A stretch of 19,062 nucleotides of DNA from an uncultured Persicitalea sp. (lineage in GTDB: Bacteria > Bacteroidota > Bacteroidia > Cytophagales > Spirosomataceae), in assembly GCA_950075905.1 (NCBI GenBank), contig CATMVR010000014.1, positions 1-19,062 on the forward strand, in the 5' to 3' direction. The stretch's first letter is position 1; every line of letters begins with the position of its first letter. The notes beneath the pieces were generated by a model. The model was not told the origin of the DNA. It saw only the letters and a list, made by a program, of their open reading frames with translations, and ran no database searches. Below, in pieces: positions 7,321-13,444 of the stretch. A program made the translations under genes and the position numbers.

Positions 7321-7830
7321 TCAGGGAGTGGTAAGTGTGAAAGTTACCAGAAGTATATACTGACCAGGCAAATACGCATACTCAAGGGCTAAATGGCCAA
7401 AGTCAAACCGGTAGGTGTCCGTTTGGTTTCCCCGCAAGGAGTCCGAATAGAGCAGCTGATCAATAGAAGTTAGATAAAACGGAGTTAATGGCACATTCTT
7501 TGCGGGAGAACTGCTATCAAACTGTACGTAAAATAAATTCAAAGGTAACTGGGATGGACCGGCTCCACCAAAACGCTCCATTCTGACGTAAATGTCGTAG
7601 AGTGAATTTTTAGCTGCCAGGTTGAATTGAAATGCCTTATCGACAAGTTTGGGATTTTCGTAGTCGGCGGCAGAGGTATACGATAGGCTTACAGGCTGAC
7701 TCGTTATATTTATGAAAAAGTTGGATGTTGGCTGAGCTTTGAGGGGCCCCGTTAGAGGGTACACCAACAGAATAAAGCTTAGCTTGAGTAAGCATACCCC
7801 TTTTAGGTGACATTTTTTTATGGTTGACAT
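7321..7830 (-). CDS. Divergent secreted pilin-like subunit 4
   Basis: The product has 169 residues from ATG 7830. The frame is open to an ATG at 7860, but that start would overlap the divergent promoter and extend the signal region; the shorter start fits a signal peptide of about 33 residues ending GPLKAQ. The mature chain has no cysteine. It keeps TSIDQLLYSDS (121-131), matching TDQLLKSGS of the subunit at 2892, and the C-terminal strand YILLVTFTLTTP. It has lost the KSNxxW core motif (NSLYDI stands in its place) and the G-I turn before it. It is the first gene of the operon 7830-6243 and divergent from the chaperone gene. Its divergence suggests a specialised position such as tip, adaptor or anchor, which is speculation. 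Confidence 0.78.
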   Translation of the reverse strand: MSTIKKCHLKGVCLLKLSFILLVYPLTGPLKAQPTSNFFINITSQPVSLSYTSAADYENPKLVDKAFQFNLAAKNSLYDIYVRMERFGGAGPSQLPLNLFYVQFDSSSPAKNVPLTPFYLTSIDQLLYSDSLRGNQTDTYRFDFGHLALEYAYLPGQYILLVTFTLTTP

Positions 7831-7876
7831 GGAGGGAAGTAAAAATTTGATATTTTGCAATTTATTGTTTCATAAC

Positions 7877-7884
7877 CAAAAATA
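7877..7884 (-). promoter_or_regulatory. Candidate -7 element of the minus-strand subunit operon
   Basis: On the minus strand this reads TATTTTTG, an exact match to the Bacteroidota -7 consensus TAnnTTTG. It lies 47 nt upstream of the chosen ATG at 7830. No clear TTTG was found at the usual -33 distance, so this is a partial promoter. It sits only 14 nt from the divergent chaperone start at 7898. Confidence 0.35.
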
Positions 7885-7897
7885 CCCATTTATTCCC

Positions 7898-8704
7898 ATG
7901 AGCCGGTATATCTTCATAATTATTTTATTCCTGTTGGGTTACACAGCAGTTCAGGCCCAGCGAATCAATGTTTTCCCTACTACGGTATCTTACAATGTAT
8001 CCCGGGGAAGTGTCCAGAATCAGACGATCTACATTACCAATCCTACTACTACAAAGCAGGTGTTCCAGTTGAATGTAGCAGACTGGATCAGAAATGAAGA
8101 TGGGTCACACACGTATTTTGAAGCTAACTCCCAACCCTTTTCCTGCGCAAATTGGGTAAAGCTAAGTACCAACCTTGTAGATGTGGAACCTGGTAAAACA
8201 GCGGAGGTTGTCGTTACTATGCAAGGGAGTGATAAGCCCGAAGACTTTGAGCGGATGAAATGGGCTATGCTATTTTTACAAAGCGTCATAGAAAAAAAGG
8301 GAGAGGATGCCAACAACCAAAAAGTCAATACGCAGATCAGGGAGGTGATCCGGGTAGGGGTGCACCTTTACCAGACCCCGGCCATCCTGACTCAGGATGC
8401 CGCCCAGGCTACAGCTCTCGAGGCAGATTCAGCGGAACTCGACACCTATTGGTTTAAGGTGGCTAATATTGGTAAAACGATGGTTAGTTGCAAAGCCTAC
8501 CTGGATCTAACCGAGACTTCTACGGGACAGCAATATCGCTCTGAAATTACTGAGTTCCCGATGTTTCCCGCGGGCAATCGGAGAGTAAAGCTTGTGATAC
8601 CCAACAATGTTCCTAAGGGGAAATACTCTATGCTGGCGATTCTGGATTACTCGGAAAATGCTTCGCTTGAAGCCGTAGAGAAAAATATAGAAATTGTGAA
8701 TTGA
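7898..8704 (+). CDS. PapD-like periplasmic chaperone
   Basis: The product has 268 residues from ATG 7898; an upstream in-frame ATG at 7820 is less likely because it would bury the signal peptide (1-20, ending AVQAQ). The first domain (about 22-160) has the PapD order: an opening strand INVFPTTVSYNV, a strand with a TIYITNP turn, NWVKLSTNLVDVEPGKTAEV, and a strand with alternating hydrophobics I151-V153-V155-L157 ending VHLYQTP. That strand lines up by eye with the G1 donor strand of PapD (IKLFYRP). The second domain (about 176-266) is another beta-sandwich. The conserved Arg8 of PapD is not evident and Lys112 aligns with H156. Such chaperones hold pilin subunits in the periplasm and pass them to an usher. 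It is divergent from the subunit operon and followed by a terminator. Chaperone role: likely, by fold and context. Confidence 0.8.
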   Translation: MSRYIFIIILFLLGYTAVQAQRINVFPTTVSYNVSRGSVQNQTIYITNPTTTKQVFQLNVADWIRNEDGSHTYFEANSQPFSCANWVKLSTNLVDVEPGKTAEVVVTMQGSDKPEDFERMKWAMLFLQSVIEKKGEDANNQKVNTQIREVIRVGVHLYQTPAILTQDAAQATALEADSAELDTYWFKVANIGKTMVSCKAYLDLTETSTGQQYRSEITEFPMFPAGNRRVKLVIPNNVPKGKYSMLAILDYSENASLEAVEKNIEIVN

Positions 8705-8728
8705 ATGAGTTGTGTAAGTATTAGTGTG

Positions 8729-8760
8729 AAACCGTGATCTGTTATGACCACGGTTTTTTT
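8729..8760 (+). terminator. Intrinsic terminator of the chaperone gene
   Basis: AAACCGTG at 8729-8736 pairs with CACGGTTT at 8749-8756, and the stem continues after one mismatch. Seven T residues run from 8754 to 8760. It begins 24 nt after the stop codon. Confidence 0.85.
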
Positions 8761-8883
8761 GTTTCTCCACACATAAATTGCCACTCAGGATAAAGGTTAG
8801 TGAGAGTACCCTTTTGGCCGGATACGGATAAAATGCATACATTAGCTTGTGAACAGGAAGTCCAGGCCCAGAACTCATAAGCT

Positions 8884-9720
8884 ATGAATACGAATAAGTC
8901 ACCCACTTTCAAAAAAGACTGGCGACACCGCCTGTACGTCATTATTTACGAAGCAGATACTCCCTCTGGCAAGCTTTTTGACGTGGTGCTGCTCTGGGTT
9001 ATTCTGCTGAGCGTGGTGCTGGTAATGCTCGAAAGTGTGGAGGAATACAATATTCAGTACCGCAACTTTTTCAACGTAGCTGAGTGGGTCATCACCGTTC
9101 TTTTTACCATAGAGTACGTTGCCCGTATTATTGCGGTACGACAGCCGATGCGGTATATATTCAGCTTCTACGGGCTTATTGACTTCCTATCGACCATTCC
9201 CAAATACGTCTCTCTTCTTTTTGTGGGCACGCTGGTACTGGTGGCTCTTCGTGCACTGCGGTTACTGCGGGTATTCCGCATCCTGAAGCTGCATCATTAC
9301 GTAGGGGAGTCACAATTCCTGATTCAGGCCCTGCGGGCCAGCCGGACCAAGATCACGGTATTCCTGTTTGCTATTGTGGTCATTTGCATCGTGCTGGGTA
9401 CGGTGATGTACGTAGTCGAAGACCGCGAAAGCGGATTTACGAGCATCCCCAAGAGCATTTACTGGGCCATCGTAACCCTCACTACGGTAGGCTACGGGGA
9501 TATTGCCCCCCAGAGTACCCTGGGGCAGTTGATCGCCAGTTTTATCATGATTCTGGGCTATGCCATCATTGCCATTCCCACGGGTATCGTTACCAGCGAG
9601 CTGACCCGTTCGCAGCAACTGGGACAGACATTCAACACCCAAAGCTGCCCCACCTGCTCGGCCGAAGGACACCGGGCGGATGCCCGCCACTGCTACCGCT
9701 GTGGCAACCCGCTGGAATAA
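8884..9720 (+). CDS. Voltage-gated potassium channel-like protein with C-terminal zinc ribbon
   Basis: The product has 278 residues with six membrane segments. S4 carries arginines every third position (R123, R126, R129, R132, then K135). The pore loop contains TTVGYGD (200-206), the potassium selectivity filter, followed by S6 (about 214-238). This is the Kv-type layout (S1-S4 sensor plus S5-pore-S6), and it acts as a tetramer in the inner membrane. The tail has four cysteines, C255, C258, C270 and C273 (CxxC, 11 residues, CxxC), a zinc-ribbon pattern that may mediate assembly or sensing. The gene stands alone, 179 nt after the chaperone gene and beyond its terminator. No link to the fibre genes is evident. 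Confidence 0.93.
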   Translation: MNTNKSPTFKKDWRHRLYVIIYEADTPSGKLFDVVLLWVILLSVVLVMLESVEEYNIQYRNFFNVAEWVITVLFTIEYVARIIAVRQPMRYIFSFYGLIDFLSTIPKYVSLLFVGTLVLVALRALRLLRVFRILKLHHYVGESQFLIQALRASRTKITVFLFAIVVICIVLGTVMYVVEDRESGFTSIPKSIYWAIVTLTTVGYGDIAPQSTLGQLIASFIMILGYAIIAIPTGIVTSELTRSQQLGQTFNTQSCPTCSAEGHRADARHCYRCGNPLE

Positions 9721-9722
9721 AA

Positions 9723-9749
9723 AAAGGCTGGCTCCAATGGCCAGCCTTT
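9723..9749 (-). terminator. Shared hairpin terminator between convergent genes
   Basis: AAAGGCTGGC at 9723-9732 pairs perfectly with GCCAGCCTTT at 9740-9749 (10-bp stem, 7-nt loop). On the minus strand a long T-run follows the stem, so it is a strong terminator for the DUF1761 gene. On the plus strand only TTT follows, so it may act more weakly for the channel gene, whose stop codon ends at 9720. Confidence 0.85.
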
Positions 9750-9763
9750 CCCGGTTTGTTTAG

Positions 9764-10177
9764 TTATTTCTTTTGCCAGGCCCCGATGATGGCTCCCATG
9801 ACGGCAAAGCTGATGGCACTGAAGCCGGCGTTGAGAACGGAGAGACCGATGGGCTTCATTTCGTAGGCGTTGTTGGTAAAAATATTGCCCCCCACGATGA
9901 AAGCCCCGATCAGCGCGCCGGTCATGGCGCCCGTTTGCCAGGTACTTACATTCATGGCTTTCAGAAGCAGGGCCAGGGCGTAGGCTCCCAGCAGGTACGT
10001 AATGAAGCTGATCACGTAGGCATCAATGGCCCCGCCGCTTTCGACCACCTGCGCTTCGGTTACTCCGGATAGCTCCATCCAGGGAGTTTGAAAGGCAATG
10101 TACCAGATGGCACCCAGGACAAACGTGGTAAGGGCGGCGACAAAAATCGCCAGGTAATTGATTTTGGAGGTAGTCAT
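9764..10177 (-). CDS. DUF1761-like small integral membrane protein
   Basis: The product has 137 residues and four hydrophobic segments (about 8-28, 53-72, 84-100 and 112-134). The first segment with GAIWYIAFQTPWM fits the DUF1761 family of small bacterial membrane proteins, which has no established function. The gene has a promoter-like sequence just upstream and a hairpin terminator just downstream, so it is probably expressed alone. Confidence 0.82.
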   Translation of the reverse strand: MTTSKINYLAIFVAALTTFVLGAIWYIAFQTPWMELSGVTEAQVVESGGAIDAYVISFITYLLGAYALALLLKAMNVSTWQTGAMTGALIGAFIVGGNIFTNNAYEMKPIGLSVLNAGFSAISFAVMGAIIGAWQKK

Positions 10178-10209
10178 TCGTATAGAGGGTTAGGTTCACA
10201 AAAACTTTG

Positions 10210-10240
10210 AAAAAGTACAGACTTTTTGTGACTACTCAAA
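10210..10240 (-). promoter_or_regulatory. Candidate Bacteroidota promoter with overlapping hairpins
   Basis: On the minus strand TTTG (10240-10237), a 19-nt spacer and TACTTTTT (10217-10210) match the consensus TTTG-N19-TAnnTTTG with one mismatch. The start site would fall near 10203, 25 nt before the DUF1761 ATG at 10177. The element is embedded in two competing inverted repeats: TCACAAAAA 10196-10204 with TTTTTGTGA 10223-10231, and AAAAAGT 10210-10216 with ACTTTTT 10221-10227. Confidence 0.5.
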
Positions 10241-10349
10241 GTGAATGACTGACATATTGCCAAGATTATTAAAGACTTCCGGGTAGCTTGTCGTAGGACA
10301 CCTCCAATGGGGGCAGTACCCACTTCGAACTACTTGCCACGCAAGACTA

Positions 10350-11021
10350 CTATCTCTTTTTCCCAAACGGAACAATTAGTTTTTCGCCGCGCTGAGCGTA
10401 GTCGCGGCTTTTGCCGTTGGCCTGCATCAGAAGTTGTTTGCTGATACCGTACTTGTTGGCTACCACCCGCAGCACATCGCCGGGCCCTACGGTATGTACG
10501 GCCTGTACGCGTATGTTCAGTTTGGTTACGCCCGATTTCAGATCGGTCGTAACGTCCTTGATCTGGGGGTTAAGGGCTTTCAGCGTTTCTACGCTGAGGT
10601 TGTAGCGGTTGGCAATGCCAAAAAACGTATCTCCCGACTGCACGGTATGGGTTATCTCAGTACCACCCACATCAACGGGCTTCGGTTCGGGCTTCTTCTC
10701 AGGCGCTGGGGTGGGCTGCACTGGCGGGGCTGTTTCTTCTACGGACTCCCCGGCGCCCTGGGTAGTGGGCCTTACGGTATCGCTCTGGTCAGGTTCGGCC
10801 AGGAGGGGGTCTATGCTTCGTTCGAGGTTTGTTAGCTTACTGGTCGTATCGGGTACGATGTCTGTTACCTCTTCGGAACCCTGCGTGTCGTCAGTGATGT
10901 ATTTGTAGCCGATCATAAACAAGGCTGCAATGATCACCAGAAGGGTAATCAGGGTAATCAGGGGTAATCGGGATGTTTCCTCGGGACGGATGTTCCTTTT
11001 CTTGGGTGTTTCGTCTTCCAT
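10350..11021 (-). CDS. Membrane-anchored protein with two LysM domains
   Basis: The product has 223 residues: a short charged N-terminus (1-18), one membrane segment (about 19-41), a Pro/Glu/Thr-rich linker (about 45-120) and two LysM repeats. LysM 1 spans about 124-171 (HTVQSGDTFFGIANRYNLS) and LysM 2 about 175-218 (HTVGPGDVLRVVANKYGIS). LysM domains bind peptidoglycan glycan chains, so this is an inner-membrane protein reaching the wall. No enzymatic domain is seen. It lies 67 nt downstream of purE on the same strand and may be read through from it. A scaffolding or sensing role is possible but not shown. Confidence 0.9.
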   Translation of the reverse strand: MEDETPKKRNIRPEETSRLPLITLITLLVIIAALFMIGYKYITDDTQGSEEVTDIVPDTTSKLTNLERSIDPLLAEPDQSDTVRPTTQGAGESVEETAPPVQPTPAPEKKPEPKPVDVGGTEITHTVQSGDTFFGIANRYNLSVETLKALNPQIKDVTTDLKSGVTKLNIRVQAVHTVGPGDVLRVVANKYGISKQLLMQANGKSRDYAQRGEKLIVPFGKKR

Positions 11022-11088
11022 ACTAACCGTTTACTTGATAAAAGTGTGCCTGTTGTAAGCAAATATAGAGAATAGTCAGGAATTGACG

Positions 11089-11574
11089 TCAGAATTTGGC
11101 TTTCAGCTCTGCATTCATTTCTGCAACTTTTTCTTTCAGTTGTTCTTTGTACTGTTCCAGACGCGCGGCTACCGTCTCATCCGCACTTCCTATAATCTGC
11201 GCGGCCAGGATACCGGCATTTTTGGCACCATCCAGGGCCACGGTTGCTACCGGCACGCCGGCGGGCATCTGCAAGATGGACAGCACTGAGTCCCAGCCGT
11301 CGATAGAGTTGCTCGATAGGATGGGTACTCCAATCACCGGCAGGGTGGTCAGCGACGCCACCATACCCGGCAGGTGGGCGGCACCACCGGCTCCCGCAAT
11401 GATCACTTTCAGGCCCCTTTCCCGGGCCGATTTTCCGTATTCGACCATACGCTCGGGCGTGCGGTGCGCGGATACTATCTCCATTTCAAACGCCACGCCC
11501 AGTTCGTTTAGTACCTCGGCGGCCTGCTGCATCACCTTTCGGTCCGACAGGCTACCCATGATGATTCCGACCAT
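11089..11574 (-). CDS. purE: N5-carboxyaminoimidazole ribonucleotide mutase PurE
   Basis: The product has 161 residues, the usual length for class I PurE. It converts N5-CAIR to CAIR in de novo purine synthesis in the cytoplasm. GSLSD at 7-11 and SAHRTP at 35-40 (H37) form the substrate-binding loops, and GAGGAAHLPG at 61-70 holds H67. It follows purK on the same strand, matching the two-enzyme route in which PurK makes its substrate. The C-terminal 25 residues are a Lys/Glu-rich helix. Confidence 0.97.
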   Translation of the reverse strand: MVGIIMGSLSDRKVMQQAAEVLNELGVAFEMEIVSAHRTPERMVEYGKSARERGLKVIIAGAGGAAHLPGMVASLTTLPVIGVPILSSNSIDGWDSVLSILQMPAGVPVATVALDGAKNAGILAAQIIGSADETVAARLEQYKEQLKEKVAEMNAELKAKF

Positions 11575-11704
11575 TTTTTAATTTTGAATGAGTGAATTGT
11601 GATTGAGTGGATGATAGAATGATAGCGGACGTCTCGTGGAATGGTATCTGACTACTGTGCTTTCCACTTTAAACTTTTTACTCATCAACTTTCTACTATA
11701 AACT
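11575..11704. repeat. Low-complexity degenerate repeat between purK and purE
   Basis: The 130-nt spacer contains degenerate copies of a GAATGA/GATTGA-type unit at about 11585-11625, and T/A-rich CAACTTT-like repeats at 11660-11700. No coding frame or hairpin terminator was seen, so co-transcription of purK and purE is still possible. Confidence 0.4.
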
Positions 11705-12835
11705 CTACTTGCTAATAACCCGAATCGTATTTTTTACAAACTCTGCTTTTTGCTTCAAGGCTTCCGTGTCCTGGTCCATGATGGTGATGTGGCCCATTTT
11801 CCGGAAGGGCTTGGTAATGGCTTTGCCGTATAAAAACGGGAATACCTTCTCCGTGGCCAGTAGCGTTTCCATGCCTTCGTAGTAGGCCGGGCCGGTATGG
11901 CCGTCCTCACCCAGGAGATTTACCATCGCCGAAGGCTCGTACTGCTGCGTGCTACCCAGCGGCAAGCCCAGTATGGCCCGCCAGTGCTGCTCGTACTGTG
12001 AGGTGGCGTTGGACCGGATGCTTTGGTGCCCACTGTTGTGCGGACGCGGGGCTACTTCGTTTATTAAAATTTCACCCTCTTTCGTGACAAACATTTCTAC
12101 CGCCAATAATCCCACAATCCCGAAAGCCTCCGCCGTCCGGCGGGCGATGTTTTCTGCTTCTTCGCTTAGCTGCGCGCTGATCTGAGCGGGCGCAAAGAGG
12201 TACTCTACCAGGTTATGCTCGGGATGAAAAACCATTTCCACCACCGGGAAAGTATTCATTTCCCCCCTGGGGTTGCGGGCTACTATCACCGCAATTTCTT
12301 TCTCAAAATCAATGGCTTTTTCCAGCAGGCCGGGCGCATCAAATGCTTTATCTACATCGGCGGCGGTGGCAATGCGCTGTACGCCCCGGCCATCGTAGCC
12401 GTCTTTGCCAAGCTTATGAAAGGCGGGCAGGAAATCAAGGTGTTGGGCCACGTCGGCGCGGGTTTCAGTCAGACGAAAATCGGCCGTAGGTAGCTGATTG
12501 TCCCGGTAAAACTGCTTCTGAATACGCTTGTCCTGGATCTGCCTGATCACGTTTGGCTGCGGGTACACCTTTTTACCTTCGCGTTCCAGGGCTTCGAGGG
12601 CTTCGACGTTTACTTTTTCAATTTCTATCGTGATTACGTCCAGCTCTTTTCCAAACGCGTACACCGTGTCATAATCCTGCAAAGACCCCTGCTGAAAATG
12701 CGGCGCAATGCGACTGCACGGCGCTTCGGAGTCGGGATCGAGGATATGAATGTCGAGGTTCCAGTCTACGGCGGCCTGCAAAAGCATCAGCCCCAGCTGA
12801 CCACCGCCCAGAATCCCAATTTTGGATGAAAGCAT
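11705..12835 (-). CDS. purK: 5-(carboxyamino)imidazole ribonucleotide synthase PurK
   Basis: The product has 376 residues, a normal PurK length. It uses ATP and bicarbonate to carboxylate AIR, giving the PurE substrate. The N-terminus carries the GGGQLGLML nucleotide-fold loop (10-18). The ATP-grasp part includes KLGKDGYDGRG near residue 142 and NEVAPRPHNSGH near residue 263, the family's metal and substrate site. It heads the cluster purK-purE-LysM on the minus strand. No deviation in the catalytic motifs was noticed. Confidence 0.97.
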   Translation of the reverse strand: MLSSKIGILGGGQLGLMLLQAAVDWNLDIHILDPDSEAPCSRIAPHFQQGSLQDYDTVYAFGKELDVITIEIEKVNVEALEALEREGKKVYPQPNVIRQIQDKRIQKQFYRDNQLPTADFRLTETRADVAQHLDFLPAFHKLGKDGYDGRGVQRIATAADVDKAFDAPGLLEKAIDFEKEIAVIVARNPRGEMNTFPVVEMVFHPEHNLVEYLFAPAQISAQLSEEAENIARRTAEAFGIVGLLAVEMFVTKEGEILINEVAPRPHNSGHQSIRSNATSQYEQHWRAILGLPLGSTQQYEPSAMVNLLGEDGHTGPAYYEGMETLLATEKVFPFLYGKAITKPFRKMGHITIMDQDTEALKQKAEFVKNTIRVISK

Positions 12836-12839
12836 GAAG

Positions 12840-12888
12840 GAATTATGAATTATGACGGGGCCGCCCCCGCGGTTCTGAATTATGAATG
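12840..12888. repeat. Direct repeat flanking a G/C palindrome upstream of purK
   Basis: GAATTATGAATTATGA at 12840-12855 and GAATTATGAATG at 12877-12888 flank GGGGCCGCCCC at 12857-12867, a G/C palindrome. The block sits directly 5' of the purK start, within the likely leader. It may be a dispersed intergenic repeat; copies elsewhere in the genome cannot be checked here. Confidence 0.4.
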
Positions 12889-12976
12889 TTCCTTACTGTT
12901 TATGCAATGTTATTTATGCCCATACAATAAGTAGCACTAGCTGCAAAGTTGGGGGAAAAACGGCAGAATTAAAACC

Positions 12977-13189
12977 TCAGAGTCCCATTTCCCGTGGGTC
13001 GTAGCCCAATCGCCGGGCCGAGTCTTTCATGATTTCCAGTACTTCCGTATAGCTGAACAGCCGGCCGGCCAAATAGTCCTGCTCCTCTGCCTCGGCGTAG
13101 ACCTTTTTGCCCTGCAGGTCACGGATATTCTCGTGCAGGGTGATCAATATATCCTGAAATAGCTCTTTTGAATATACTTCTTCGGGCAT
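12977..13189 (-). CDS. Hypothetical 70-residue protein
   Basis: The product has 70 residues starting MPEEVYSKELF. It is acidic and almost wholly helical in character, with no signal peptide, cysteine or membrane segment. I recognise no family. It is called because codon use and amino-acid content look protein-like and no competing frame exists. The ATG at 13189 is preceded by AT-rich DNA containing a perfect inverted repeat (13238-13269), and the gene lies 141 nt upstream of purK on the same strand. Confidence 0.65.
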   Translation of the reverse strand: MPEEVYSKELFQDILITLHENIRDLQGKKVYAEAEEQDYLAGRLFSYTEVLEIMKDSARRLGYDPREMGL

Positions 13190-13237
13190 AGCGTATAGAT
13201 AAATTAATATTTAATAAATAATGTAATTATCTAATAG

Positions 13238-13269
13238 TCAAATAATTATAAAGAGTATCAATTATTTGA
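13238..13269. promoter_or_regulatory. Perfect 10-bp inverted repeat in the divergent region before susC-like
   Basis: TCAAATAATT at 13238-13247 is the exact reverse complement of AATTATTTGA at 13260-13269, with a 12-nt centre. The half-site centres are about 22 nt apart, two helical turns. It lies about 50 nt upstream of the 70-residue gene and about 175 nt upstream of the susC-like gene. This suits an operator for a dimeric regulator of either gene. No clear promoter was recognised for the susC-like gene. Confidence 0.4.
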
Positions 13270-13444
13270 TGAATTTATGGACGGCTCATAATTACCATAT
13301 TTTTAATAATTTTTAAAAAGTCTTTACATCTGCTTAACCACCATTCCCGATTGCTCTGCTGAAATTTGTGGCTGGAAAAGTTTAATCAGCTACTAAGCTC
13401 ATTTTCAGTTCTTTTCTTCACATAAAACCAAATTGCTACAACGT

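Noticed and set aside
7831..7860. Start of subunit 4 at ATG 7860
   Set aside because: It would lengthen an already long signal region and overlap the divergent promoter; ATG 7830 fits better.
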